Of a stretch of 53,050 nucleotides of DNA, positions 33,518-42,359 are shown one piece after another (within the stretch, counting starts at the first letter, position 1; each line of letters starts with the position of its first letter). Location of the stretch: NCBI GenBank assembly GCA_041743835.1, contig JBGTLW010000266.1, positions 1 through 53,050 on the forward strand. The letters are read 5' to 3'. The position numbers were made by a program, and so were the translations under genes. Origin of the DNA: JBGTLW01 sp041743835. Lineage in GTDB: Bacteria; Planctomycetota; Phycisphaerae; Phycisphaerales; Phycisphaeraceae. The notes beneath the pieces are model-generated. The model had not been told where the DNA came from and did no database searches. It worked only from the letters and a program-made list of their open reading frames with translations.

Positions 33518-34588
33518 TCAGCTTTCGGGCAGGCCATAGATTGCCGCCGCCTGATTCACCAGGCCCGGCGGAGGCTCTTGGCCGGTGATCGACCGCACAA
33601 TCCGTGTCACATGCGGGTGGCAGTTCTCGATAAAAAGACGGAAAGTTTTCTGTGTCCCCGCAACCGCGGTGCCCGCGACGTACAGCCCCGGCACGTTGGT
33701 CATCATCGTGGCATCATCCACCTGAGGCGCGCGGTTCTCGCCCACCAGCGCCACACCCGCCGCTTCAAAAAGCGTGGTGTCCTGGCCATACCCTGTCAGC
33801 AGCAGCACAAAATCCGCATCCACGGACACCTCGGGCCCGGGGGGAACAGCAGTGGAAAGGAGTTGGACACAACGCGGGGTGATGCGCACCGGCCGGGTAT
33901 GCGGGTACCACTTAATCGCGCCGTGCTTAATCAGTGATTCAATCTCCGGCTGCAACCAATACTTCACCATCGCAGCGTCGAAGTTTGCCCCGCGATAACT
34001 GAGTGTGACTTGCGCACCCGCGCGGTGGCACCGCATCGCCGCCTCCACCGCCGAGTTCCGCCCCCCGACTACCAACAACCGCCTGCCAAAGAAAACGTTG
34101 GGCTCGTCGAAGTAGTGGCTGACATGCGGCAGCTCTTCTCCGGGGATATGCAGCATCTGCGGGTGGTGCATGTCCCCCACCGCCAGCACCACGTGCCGCG
34201 ACAGGTAACGGCTGGGCTCTTCACCGCGTCGTGCATACGCGGTGAAGTGGCCGGCGAGGTGGTCCCGCTCGATCCGTTCGACCTTTTCGAACGTGTTGAT
34301 CCGCAGGCCGTGCTGTATCGCGACGCTCCGCAGGTAAGCGAGATACTGCTCCCGCGTCGCCTTGGTCTGGTCCGGCGTGACCAGCGACACACCCGCGATG
34401 GCGATGCGCTCGGGGCTGGAGAAGAACCGCGCCTGTTTCGGGTACCACGAGATCGTCTGCGCGATCTGCCCAGCTTCTAAGTGTACGTAGTCCACACCAA
34501 GCGCATGAAACGAAGCCGCCAACTCCAAGCCGATCGGCCCCGCACCAACCAGCAACACATCCGTCTCATGCATCGCCTCGCCTTGCAT
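33518..34588 (-). CDS. YpdA-like FAD/NAD(P)-dependent disulfide reductase
   Basis: A 356-residue flavoprotein with an N-terminal FAD motif VGAGPIG (about 14-20), WYPKQARFFSSPERIAIAG and TKATREQYLAYLR. The NADPH motif is VVGGRNSAVEAA and the C-terminal FAD segment is NVPGLYVAGTAVAG. This matches YpdA, the bacilliredoxin/bacillithiol-disulfide reductase, which lacks the CxxC of thioredoxin reductase. Whether this organism makes bacillithiol is unknown, so another low-molecular thiol is possible. Starts at 34618, 34588 and 34573 are in frame. I chose 34588 because TATGAT lies six bases upstream. Confidence 0.84.
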   Translation of the reverse strand: MQGEAMHETDVLLVGAGPIGLELAASFHALGVDYVHLEAGQIAQTISWYPKQARFFSSPERIAIAGVSLVTPDQTKATREQYLAYLRSVAIQHGLRINTFEKVERIERDHLAGHFTAYARRGEEPSRYLSRHVVLAVGDMHHPQMLHIPGEELPHVSHYFDEPNVFFGRRLLVVGGRNSAVEAAMRCHRAGAQVTLSYRGANFDAAMVKYWLQPEIESLIKHGAIKWYPHTRPVRITPRCVQLLSTAVPPGPEVSVDADFVLLLTGYGQDTTLFEAAGVALVGENRAPQVDDATMMTNVPGLYVAGTAVAGTQKTFRLFIENCHPHVTRIVRSITGQEPPPGLVNQAAAIYGLPES

Positions 34589-34594
34589 CACCCC

Positions 34595-34600
34595 ATCATA
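34595..34600 (-). promoter_or_regulatory. -10 element candidate, leaderless (YpdA-like gene)
   Basis: TATGAT on the minus strand ends six bases before ATG 34588. No Shine-Dalgarno precedes that start. Confidence 0.42.
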
Positions 34601-34738
34601 TACAACCCACCCGCTCATTCATATCACAGCACAACCCCGACCAATTCAGTGCGGATTCGTATGGCTGTTTGGATATCAGCGAAAATGCCAGCGGACGAAG
34701 TAGCCGGTGTGTGCTCACAGCGATGATGACTGCGCGCG

Positions 34739-35881
34739 TTACTCCGCAAGCTGGTCGAAGAGCTTTTGGCGTATCTGGGCAAAGGTGCTGATCTGCGAAG
34801 CCAATGCTTCGCGCAACTGGTTCAGTTGATCGGGGTCCGTTGCGGGGTCGTCCGAGGCCAGTTGCATTGCGATGGCTGCGGCCTGCAGGTCCTGAGCCCC
34901 ATCCGCGAAACGGCGGGCCGCTTCGTACAGCACAAGGTTCTGCTGATCCTTCGCATGAGGCTCTTTGAGCAGACGCCAGGGTGCGCGGCGGATCTCCGCG
35001 ATCCCGCCCTTGATCTCCACCGACGCACGCCGGATATTCGTGAAGGTCTGGTCGATATTCGCGCGGTTGTCATTGATCACGCCGCGCGTCTGGGTGCTGA
35101 TCGCTTTGCCGTCATCCAGGATCGGGTCGAGCTTAGCCAGCGAGGATGATGCACGCGTCATCAATGCCCGAGCATCGGCCAGCGTGTCAGGCAATCTCTC
35201 CTTGACGGTGCCGGTGATCTCACGGAGGTTGGCCGCGGTGGTTCGGAGGTCCGTCTTGGAATCTCCCAGCAAGTCGCTCGCATTGGCGAGCGCGCTGTCG
35301 GCCGTCTTCATCACCTCGTGATACCGATCGACCACACCATCCACCTTGGTGTCCATTTTCGTCGCAAGGGTACGCACGCTGTCTGATGTGGCGGTGAATG
35401 ATGCGAGGCCCGACTGGGCCTGTGGCACAAGGCCGCGCAGGTCAGCCATGACATCACCCAGTGTCAGGGTGTATCCCGCGATGCTGCCCCCCGGAGCCAC
35501 GGCCGGCTGTGCAGACGAGCCCAGCGATTCAATGTTGAGCCTTGCGCCCCCGGTGATCTGCGACTGCACCGCAATCTTTGCATCGTGATGTAGTGTGTAA
35601 TCCACCGGCAGTGTGAAGGCGACGTGGACCGTCGGGTCGCCCTGTGGGCTGGCGACCACACTCACCTTCTTGACACGCCCGACATCGACACCCAGGATGC
35701 GGACGCTGCTCTTATCGTCGATCCCCTGCACATCCGAGCCGGCACCGAATGTTGCCACGTAGGTGCTGGTCTTGGCGCGGTGGCGGCCCGCATTCGCGGT
35801 GGTGATGACGATGGCGACACAAGCCGCGATCGACACGAGGATCAGCAGCCCGGCCACAGTTGCTTTGCGTGTATCGTTCAT
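34739..35881 (-). CDS. mlaD: MlaD-type MCE lipid-binding protein
   Basis: A 380-residue protein with one N-terminal transmembrane helix (about 8-28) and an MCE domain (about 40-125: VATFGAGSDVQGIDDKSSVRILGVDVGRVKKV). A long alpha-helical, partly coiled-coil C-terminal region follows (about 140-380). MlaD forms the periplasmic ring that passes phospholipid to or from the MlaFE transporter. E. coli MlaD is only 183 residues, so this version carries about 200 extra helical residues, as in Mce-type or longer chloroplast-like homologues. It is the last gene of the mla operon. ATG 35881 was chosen because the upstream ATG lies almost inside mlaF. Confidence 0.9.
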   Translation of the reverse strand: MNDTRKATVAGLLILVSIAACVAIVITTANAGRHRAKTSTYVATFGAGSDVQGIDDKSSVRILGVDVGRVKKVSVVASPQGDPTVHVAFTLPVDYTLHHDAKIAVQSQITGGARLNIESLGSSAQPAVAPGGSIAGYTLTLGDVMADLRGLVPQAQSGLASFTATSDSVRTLATKMDTKVDGVVDRYHEVMKTADSALANASDLLGDSKTDLRTTAANLREITGTVKERLPDTLADARALMTRASSSLAKLDPILDDGKAISTQTRGVINDNRANIDQTFTNIRRASVEIKGGIAEIRRAPWRLLKEPHAKDQQNLVLYEAARRFADGAQDLQAAAIAMQLASDDPATDPDQLNQLREALASQISTFAQIRQKLFDQLAE

Positions 35882-35907
35882 GGTGTTCACAAGGCCTGTT
35901 CGAGTGG

Positions 35908-36729
35908 TCAAATCATCGGACCCGTGTACGACAGCAGGTCCGCACGGTAGGCACTGGGGTCGCGTCGGCCGGCCAATGGCCCATCAATCTTCCCGTGGAC
36001 GAACTGGTGGACCAGCGGGTCGGTGCTGTGCCGCATCTCCTCGGGTGTGCCCGCAGCGACAAATCGGCCCTGGTCCATCAGCACAAGCCTGTGAGCGATG
36101 CGGAAGGCAGAGGTCATCTCGTGGGTGATGATGACAGAGGTCACACCCAGCGCCTCGTTGAGCGAGACGATGAGGTTGTCCACCTCTGTCACGGTCACCG
36201 GGTCCAGCCCCGCGCTGGGTTCATCATAAAACAGCACGATCGGGTCCAGCGCCAGCGCCCGCGCCAGACCGGCACGCTTCTTCATGCCACCGGAGAGTTC
36301 CGAGGGCATCTTCCCGGCGTGCTGGCGCAGGCCGACCAGTTCAAGCTTCATCTTGACGATCAGCCCGATCGTCTCCCGGTCGAGGTCGGTGTGTTCCCGC
36401 AGGGGCAAGGCGATATTCTCTGCCACGGTCATCGAGCCGAACAGCGCGCCGCTCTGGAAAAGCACGCCCATGGTCTTGCGGTAGTCGTCGAGTTCTCTGG
36501 CAGACATCGAGCAGATGTTCTTGCCATTGACGCGGACCTGGCCTTGATCGGCCCGCGTCTCCGCTGCCATGAGGCTCAGCAGCGTGCTCTTGCCCGCGCC
36601 GGACCCGCCGAGGATGACAAGACGCTCCCCACGCCGCACGTTGAGGGTCAGTTCATCGAGCACGATCTGCGTGCCAAAGCGTTTGGTGACGCGATCGATC
36701 TCGATGATGTGGTCGGGCTGCTCCGGCAT
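35908..36729 (-). CDS. mlaF: MlaF-type ABC transporter ATPase
   Basis: A 273-residue ATPase with Walker A GGSGAGKST (41-49), signature LSGGMKKR (145-152), Walker B LFYDEPSAGLDP (166-177) and switch His in IITHEM. It powers lipid transport with the MlaE permease. GMKKRAGLARA after the signature is typical of MlaF/Mkl. It is six bases downstream of mlaE and 26 nt upstream of mlaD. Confidence 0.95.
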   Translation of the reverse strand: MPEQPDHIIEIDRVTKRFGTQIVLDELTLNVRRGERLVILGGSGAGKSTLLSLMAAETRADQGQVRVNGKNICSMSARELDDYRKTMGVLFQSGALFGSMTVAENIALPLREHTDLDRETIGLIVKMKLELVGLRQHAGKMPSELSGGMKKRAGLARALALDPIVLFYDEPSAGLDPVTVTEVDNLIVSLNEALGVTSVIITHEMTSAFRIAHRLVLMDQGRFVAAGTPEEMRHSTDPLVHQFVHGKIDGPLAGRRDPSAYRADLLSYTGPMI

Positions 36730-36735
36730 GTTGGC

Positions 36736-37548
36736 TCACCACCCTAGCGCGTAGAACATCGATGTGAACACGAGGTCGAGGATGATGATCATCACGATGC
36801 TGACGACGACTGTCCGCGTCGTGGCGTCGCCGACACCCTGCGCGCCGCCCCGCACCGTCATCCCCAGGTAACAGGCCAGCGATCCGATGACCAGGCCGAA
36901 GACGCTTGCCTTGATGAGTCCACTGACAAAATCGAACACCTCGATGGCCTCGGCCGTGCGCTGGAGGTACTCATCAAAGGGCATGCCGATGGCATATCGG
37001 CTGACCACCATGCCGCCGAGGATCGCCACCACATTGCACCACACCGCCAGGCACGTTGTCATGATAGTGGTCGCCAGCACGCGCGGCACCACGAGGAAGC
37101 GCAGCGGGCTGATGGCGTGCGCCCGCATGGCCTTGAGTTCCTCGCCGACCGCCATGGTGCCCAGCTCCGCGGCTATCGAAGCGCCCGCGAAGCCGGTCAG
37201 CACCACAGAACCAATCAGCGGGCCAAGCTCGCGCACCATCGAGACGCCCACGATCCGTGGCAACTGGTGCGTGAACCCGAACATCTGAAGCACCGGGGCG
37301 ACCTGCAACGCGATGATCGCTCCGACGCTGAAGGTCACCAGGGCCACGACCCCCATACTCTGCACGCCCACGCGGTACATCTGTGCCCCGAGGTTGACCC
37401 AGGCCATCCGCCGCCCGCGCTTGCCGACGACAAGGTGAGTCGCCGCCACGGCCGTGTCGCCGATGAGCAAACCAAGATGGCCAACCAGGTCCACCCAGCG
37501 CAGCCCGGCTTCGCCGAGGCGGGTGATGGGTTGGAGCAGGTGGGGCAT
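36736..37548 (-). CDS. mlaE: MlaE-type permease
   Basis: A 270-residue inner-membrane permease with several helices. The conserved cytosolic coupling stretch MAVGEELKAMRAHAISPLRFLVVPRVLA is typical of MlaE/TrnI. The ATG choice (37572, 37557 or 37548) is uncertain. 37548 has an AGGA about 8 nt upstream and gives the usual length. It lies between mlaB and mlaF. Confidence 0.92.
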   Translation of the reverse strand: MPHLLQPITRLGEAGLRWVDLVGHLGLLIGDTAVAATHLVVGKRGRRMAWVNLGAQMYRVGVQSMGVVALVTFSVGAIIALQVAPVLQMFGFTHQLPRIVGVSMVRELGPLIGSVVLTGFAGASIAAELGTMAVGEELKAMRAHAISPLRFLVVPRVLATTIMTTCLAVWCNVVAILGGMVVSRYAIGMPFDEYLQRTAEAIEVFDFVSGLIKASVFGLVIGSLACYLGMTVRGGAQGVGDATTRTVVVSIVMIIILDLVFTSMFYALGW

Positions 37549-37584
37549 GATGGGCATCCTGTGGCAAGGCAATCGCGTGCTTGT

Positions 37585-37917
37585 TTACTCTGCGACGATA
37601 AAGAGCTGATCGAGTTGGGCGATCCGCAGCAGTCCACGCACCGGGTCCGCAAGGCCGCGCAACTCCAGCGCGTTGTCTGAGCCCAGCAGTTTGCGTGCCA
37701 GCACGAGCGACGCCAGCCCTGCCGAGTCGATATAGGAGACGTCGCGCAGATCGACAATCAGCCTGTCAGGTTTGTGGTCGCCGATCAGCTTGTTGAAAAC
37801 AACGCGGGCCCACGGCACGTTCTGGACGGTGAGGTCACCGGACAGCCGGCAATAGACGGTGCCGCCATCCTTCCAGGCCTCGGGGAAAAACTCGCTACCG
37901 GTTTCCAGTAAGGTCAT
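37585..37917 (-). CDS. mlaB: MlaB-type STAS-domain protein
   Basis: A 110-residue STAS protein (VYCRLSGDLTVQNVPWARV, LIVDLRDVSYIDSAGLASLVLA). In this position it should be MlaB, the cytosolic partner that stabilises MlaF. The family also includes anti-anti-sigma factors, where the Ser of DSAG is phosphorylated. Its ATG overlaps the stop of the upstream lipoprotein by 4 nt (37914-37917), and mlaE follows. Confidence 0.86.
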   Translation of the reverse strand: MTLLETGSEFFPEAWKDGGTVYCRLSGDLTVQNVPWARVVFNKLIGDHKPDRLIVDLRDVSYIDSAGLASLVLARKLLGSDNALELRGLADPVRGLLRIAQLDQLFIVAE

Positions 37918-38297
37918 GGCTGTGCTGGCTCTTGTTCGGGTGCGACTGCGTGTGCATTTGCCGGCGTGCCCTCAAGTTCATCCCGCCACCGCTTGATCGC
38001 TTGCGCGCGGGCGTCGGCGGGGTCGTAGGCGCTGTACCCATGGTCCATGCCGGTCCGCAGGCGGAGCGCTTCGGCTGCAAAAAGGCGGACCGCGGGGTCA
38101 TCATCCTCCAGCGCATCAACCAGGGCGGGCAGGTCTGCGGGGTTATCAGACGCCGTGGCCGCGACGATCCCGGCGATGCGGGATTCCGCATCGGTCGCGT
38201 GCAGATCGCCCTGCACGGGCTTGGCCTTGCAGGCATTGAGCGCAACGACACCCACGGCAAGGCACAACCACAAACTGACAGGCAACCTAATCGTCAC
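37914..38297 (-). CDS. HEAT-repeat lipoprotein, first gene of the mla operon
   Basis: A 127-residue protein with a lipoprotein signal (SLWLCLAVGVVALNAC, acylated Cys23). It contains one or two HEAT-like helical repeats (LPALVDALEDDDPAVRLFAAEALRLRTGMDHGYSAYDP) and a Pro/Glu tail. It is fused by a 4-nt overlap to mlaB and is likely part of the lipid-transport pathway, in the place where other bacteria encode MlaC or MlaA. It does not resemble either. Its partner is unknown. Confidence 0.78.
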   Translation of the reverse strand: MTIRLPVSLWLCLAVGVVALNACKAKPVQGDLHATDAESRIAGIVAATASDNPADLPALVDALEDDDPAVRLFAAEALRLRTGMDHGYSAYDPADARAQAIKRWRDELEGTPANAHAVAPEQEPAQP

Positions 38298-38491
38298 GCG
38301 CTGTTACATCCCCAATCAAACCAAAGACCACCATCACGCCTCACTGGCAATACACAGAGGGTTTAGCTCTCATCGACACGATCCCCGCCGGCGCTGCGGC
38401 CAAAGAATTAAGACCGAGAATAATGCACGACTCCGCCGCATCTCACCGCGCGCTAACACACGCCCGGGGATAAACCCCAGTGGGTTCGCGT
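38298..38491. other. Intergenic region upstream of the mla operon
   Basis: These 194 nt hold no gene. Only weak structures are visible, such as GGGG-ATAAA-CCCC near 38467-38479 without a T-run. The promoter for the mla operon should lie here on the minus strand, but I see no good -35/-10 pair. Confidence 0.3.
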
Positions 38492-39055
38492 TCATTCCCT
38501 GCCAAAATCGAAGATCGAGCCACCGCCATCGGCGGGCTCTTCGGGGCGAGTGGGATCAGCGGGTGCTGGCGACGGATCTGTACGGCGAACAGGCTCGGGC
38601 AGCGGGTCGCGATGACCGGGCGGTGTCGCGGGCTCGGTATGGAGGGTTGGCCCGGCCTGGAGTTGGTGCATGGTGTACCCGATCAGGCCGGACGTTGACA
38701 GTGAAATGACAAACGCCAGGACCACGGCCGCAGATCGGATCGCGGCCGACTTCGTCGCAGAGATGGCCAGCAACAGTGACGTGAGGCCCGCCGCAACCCA
38801 AGGCAGATGCGACGCCCACGTGGGCACACCCTCCACGGGGGCGCTACCCCGCTGCTGAAAATACAAGACCGCACCCCCGGCAAAAATGACCGCGGCCGAC
38901 CACCGGATCGCGTGGGACTTCATCCCGCTCAGCAGCAGCACCACGACCAGGAAGACGCCGACAAGCCCGCTGATCTGCGGCAGGTCATCCACCACCGCCC
39001 CGATGCGCGCGGGGTCGTTGAGCTGTGTCCAGATGTTCTTACAGGTGTCGAGCAT
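38492..39055 (-). CDS. Membrane protein of unknown function
   Basis: A 187-residue protein. Four or five hydrophobic helices (GLVGVFLVVVLLLSG, AIRWSAAVIFAGGAVLYF, LPWVAAGLTSLLLAIS, AIRSAAVVLAFVISLSTSGLIGYTM) precede a Pro-rich C-terminal tail of about 45 residues ending FDFGRE. No family recognised. ATG 39055 removes 14 residues that lie in a different codon style. Confidence 0.68.
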   Translation of the reverse strand: MLDTCKNIWTQLNDPARIGAVVDDLPQISGLVGVFLVVVLLLSGMKSHAIRWSAAVIFAGGAVLYFQQRGSAPVEGVPTWASHLPWVAAGLTSLLLAISATKSAAIRSAAVVLAFVISLSTSGLIGYTMHQLQAGPTLHTEPATPPGHRDPLPEPVRRTDPSPAPADPTRPEEPADGGGSIFDFGRE

Positions 39056-39134
39056 GACATGAGCGTAACGCACACGCCCATGAACGCAAAGGCACACACG
39101 CTGCCGCCGGCAGAACGGGAACGCCGCCGGGGAG

Positions 39135-41489
39135 CTACTGGCTGACGATCTCGATCAGCCGATCGCCCATGACCACCTGCATATCCGGCCCCACGGACAG
39201 CCATTGCGCAGCGTCTTTGCTCTCGGCGATCAACTCGAAGTACCGCGTCGAATTAAAGGCCACACGCTCCGCAGTCCGGCCGGCGTGCCGGGCGTGCTGG
39301 GCCTCGGTGTCAACCCATTGGGCGTCGTTTCGGACAAAGGTCTTGCCGTTGCGGAAGACAGTCGCTTGCACCGCGTCGCGCGGGGTTGCGCCGCCAGTAC
39401 TGCTTCCATCCGCAAGGAACGCAAAGTCATTGGCGCGCTGCGCAGCGGCTGGCGCGGAGGCGGCCGACTTAAGCGCGGTGTTGCTCTGCGCCCCGCGGAC
39501 CGAGGCCTCACCCACCTCTGCGTCGGCCATCGCGCGATACGACTCCTGCGCCCGCTGCCGGAGGTCTGCGCTACGCCCGACCTCTTGGAGTGACCGCCTG
39601 GCCATGGGCACGTCGCGGATGGCCTCATCTTCGACGATGAGGTAGGACGTGTACGGCGTCACCACGCCAAAAGCGCGGGCTAGCTCCACGACCTCATGCT
39701 TGAGTTCATCCGACTCCCCACGCAAACGGATCTCATCAAGCAAGTAGCCGATGCGTCGCGTGGCCCACAGGCGGGGGATAAACGCGTGCTCAACTGATTT
39801 TTCTGCAAGGTTGGCGTCGATCGTGACGGTCTGCGGCTGACCGGCAACCTGACCCGTCAGGTGGATCAGCATGTGCGCGCTCGGGTCCTTGTAGCGGCCG
39901 ACGATGACCACTTGATCGCCCTTAAAAAGGTCGGGCAGATCGGTCGGGTAGGTCGCGCGCAACTGCGAGGGGTTGGGCACGCGGGCTGCGGGGCGGACAC
40001 TCAAACTCAGCGCTGGCGCGGTGAACACCGGCTCACTGATCTTGGTGTAGAAGCGAGAGACTTTGACCTCGATATCTTCGTCGGGCAGCACATACTCGGT
40101 CACCGCCCGCGTCTGTTCACTGATGCGGTCAAGCAGTTTGGTGTTGATATCCGTTCCAATACCGAAGCAGAAGACGCGGGTGGTCTTGGCGAGTTTGTTC
40201 TGCCTGATGGACTTGTCGATGAGGCGGTCGGTGTCTGTCTGGCCGATCGTGGGCTTGCCGTCGGTGAGGAAGATGACGTAGTTGGGCCGGGCGTTTGGAG
40301 CATCTGCTTCAACTTGCATCTGCTGGAGCAGGGCCTGTTCGAGGGCTTCTTCAATCGCGGTGCCACCGATTGGTTTGAGCGCATCAATAAATGCATTGGC
40401 CTGCTGGCGGCTGTCCGCGTCGGCTTTGCGCAGCGACTTGAAGAGCATTTCGACATCCGTTGAGAAGCGGATGATCTGGAAACGGTCCTCATCATTGAGG
40501 TTCTCGATGCAGAAGCTCAGCGCCTTCTTGGCCTGCACAAGCTTCTTGCCCTGCATCGAGCCGGACGTGTCGAGCACGAACACCACATCCTTCGCGACCG
40601 GCTTACGGTTATGATCGGCCAGGCTTGGCGACGCGAGCAGCATGAAGTAGCCGTCGTCCGAACCCAGCACATCCGCCCCACCATCCCGGTAAGTCAGCAG
40701 CGTCAGGCCGACATCGCCCGGCGACTGCTTCGGGCTGAAGTACAGCTTGAGGTCGCCCTCGCCGAGCTCTTCCGACTCGTAGCCGACGATCGCCTGGTGA
40801 TCGCCTACGCGCTTAATCTCCACCGCATGGCTTGGGCAGTACACATTGGCGAGCGGTTCCTTGGTGGTCAGCGTCAGCTTGAGCGCGAGCTTTTCGGTTC
40901 GTGCGTGCTGCATCGATCGGCCGGTGATTGGGTACACATACTCCACCACGCCGCTGTCGCTCTTGAGCAGTTGCGTGTACACAAGGGTGACCCGCTTGTC
41001 GCTCTTCGGCTCGATCGGGAAGACCCTGGCCTTGAGCATCCCCGCATCCACGTACTCCAGCAACGCGGGGTCCTGCATGGAGCGGACGATGTCCTCGTAG
41101 ATCTTGCGGGCTTTGGCGGCGTCCAGTAGCTCAGCCTCGGTCATCTTGCCGTTGACATCCATCTCGAACTTGTCAATCGCCACATTGCCGGGGAGGGGAA
41201 ACATGAACGTGCCTTCGAGCCGGGCCCCCGAGGGGTTGTGGAACACGTGCTCAATCCGTGTGGTGGCGACCTGGTCCTTGATCGTGACGGTGACCTGATG
41301 CTCCTTAAGTTGCAAGGACGCGACCCGAGGCATGGGCATCGGGGTAGGTTGCGGCCGGGGGAGGATGACGATGCGGTCGGCCTCTCGCTCGGGCAGATCG
41401 ACGATGACCAGCCCCTGTCCCCAGATTGGCGACATCACCAGCAGGTTAAGCATCAGGGCGGTCAGAACAGCAGAGAGTCGGCAGCGCAT
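39135..41489 (-). CDS. VIT- and vWA-domain exported protein
   Basis: A 784-residue protein with a signal peptide (about 1-25), a VIT domain (about 55-190: VTVTIKDQVATTRIEHVFHNPSG, GTFMFPLP) and a vWA domain (about 300-480). The vWA domain has an intact MIDAS, DTSGS at 307-311, and later TDGKPT. A C-terminal beta-rich region follows. This is the architecture of inter-alpha-trypsin-inhibitor-like bacterial proteins, some of them sortase targets. No sorting signal is seen at this C-terminus. Metal-dependent adhesion to a protein ligand is likely. Confidence 0.88.
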   Translation of the reverse strand: MRCRLSAVLTALMLNLLVMSPIWGQGLVIVDLPEREADRIVILPRPQPTPMPMPRVASLQLKEHQVTVTIKDQVATTRIEHVFHNPSGARLEGTFMFPLPGNVAIDKFEMDVNGKMTEAELLDAAKARKIYEDIVRSMQDPALLEYVDAGMLKARVFPIEPKSDKRVTLVYTQLLKSDSGVVEYVYPITGRSMQHARTEKLALKLTLTTKEPLANVYCPSHAVEIKRVGDHQAIVGYESEELGEGDLKLYFSPKQSPGDVGLTLLTYRDGGADVLGSDDGYFMLLASPSLADHNRKPVAKDVVFVLDTSGSMQGKKLVQAKKALSFCIENLNDEDRFQIIRFSTDVEMLFKSLRKADADSRQQANAFIDALKPIGGTAIEEALEQALLQQMQVEADAPNARPNYVIFLTDGKPTIGQTDTDRLIDKSIRQNKLAKTTRVFCFGIGTDINTKLLDRISEQTRAVTEYVLPDEDIEVKVSRFYTKISEPVFTAPALSLSVRPAARVPNPSQLRATYPTDLPDLFKGDQVVIVGRYKDPSAHMLIHLTGQVAGQPQTVTIDANLAEKSVEHAFIPRLWATRRIGYLLDEIRLRGESDELKHEVVELARAFGVVTPYTSYLIVEDEAIRDVPMARRSLQEVGRSADLRQRAQESYRAMADAEVGEASVRGAQSNTALKSAASAPAAAQRANDFAFLADGSSTGGATPRDAVQATVFRNGKTFVRNDAQWVDTEAQHARHAGRTAERVAFNSTRYFELIAESKDAAQWLSVGPDMQVVMGDRLIEIVSQ

Positions 41490-41603
41490 GGCGTGCTCCG
41501 GGTAAAGGGCGGTCGTCCACGCTTACGGACGCACCGGCAGGCGATTGGTTCCCATGAACTTTGGCTGATACACAAAATCCACGCAATCGCTGATAACTGC
41601 CCC

Positions 41604-42284
41604 TCACTCCGCCGCAGCCTCGGCCTCCAGAAGGCTGTCAATCACCTTCTCGATCGCGTCCGGCATCAGCCCCAAAGCCGCGACGTTGCCCGAGCGGTCG
41701 ATCACCGCGTAGGTCGGCCAAAGCACCACCGACCAGGCCGCCACAGCCTCCGCATCGATGTCCTTCGCGATCGGGTAGTCAATCCCATAGGTCTCCGCCA
41801 CCATCGCCATCTTCTCCTGGCCGGACCTCGAACTACAGATGCCGATGACCAGCACGCCACGGTCGGCATACTTGCTCGCGATGGCGTTGTTATGCGGGAT
41901 CTGGGTGATACAAGGGGCACACCAGGTTGCCCAGATGTCAATCACCACGATCTTGCCCTCGCGGTCGGCTTCGGTGACCTCGCCATTCATCCACTCCACG
42001 AGCTTCACCTTCGGCGCAGGCTTGCCTTCCATCGCCGCGTAGGTGGTCTGTAGCTCATGCCCTCCCGCGTAGTAGCTTGCGGGAAAAGCACGCGCAACCG
42101 CTACCACGTTTTCCGCGGCCTCGGGCTTAGCCGCAGCAGCCTTGGCCGCGGGTTCGGGCTCACTCGCAGGCGGTGATGTGGGATCACATCCCCACAGGCC
42201 GAAGCACACCAAGCATATCGTCACAGCCCATAGGCCGGTGGCCCGGTTGGCACGGTACGTTGCAGCATTCTGTTTCATGACCAT
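41604..42284 (-). CDS. TlpA-like thioredoxin lipoprotein
   Basis: A 226-residue protein with a lipoprotein signal (ICLVCFGLWGC, acylated Cys33), an Ala/Pro/Glu-rich linker and a TlpA/ResA domain with WCAPC at 121-125 and the cis-Pro in LWPTYAVID. It is expected to act as a membrane-anchored thiol-disulfide oxidoreductase in the periplasm. An ATG at 42278 is equally possible. A TAGGAT ends five bases before 42284. It diverges from the PhnP-like gene with 75 nt between the starts. Confidence 0.86.
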   Translation of the reverse strand: MVMKQNAATYRANRATGLWAVTICLVCFGLWGCDPTSPPASEPEPAAKAAAAKPEAAENVVAVARAFPASYYAGGHELQTTYAAMEGKPAPKVKLVEWMNGEVTEADREGKIVVIDIWATWCAPCITQIPHNNAIASKYADRGVLVIGICSSRSGQEKMAMVAETYGIDYPIAKDIDAEAVAAWSVVLWPTYAVIDRSGNVAALGLMPDAIEKVIDSLLEAEAAAE

Positions 42285-42347
42285 GCCCTATCCTAGCGGT
42301 GTTCTCGGCCCGAGTCCTCCCCGACGTGAGCCAAAAACAACTTCCAC

Positions 42348-42353
42348 TACAAT
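42348..42353 (+). promoter_or_regulatory. -10 element candidate, leaderless (PhnP-like gene)
   Basis: TACAAT ends six bases before ATG 42360. No Shine-Dalgarno is present. Confidence 0.42.
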
Positions 42354-42359
42354 CCTGCC

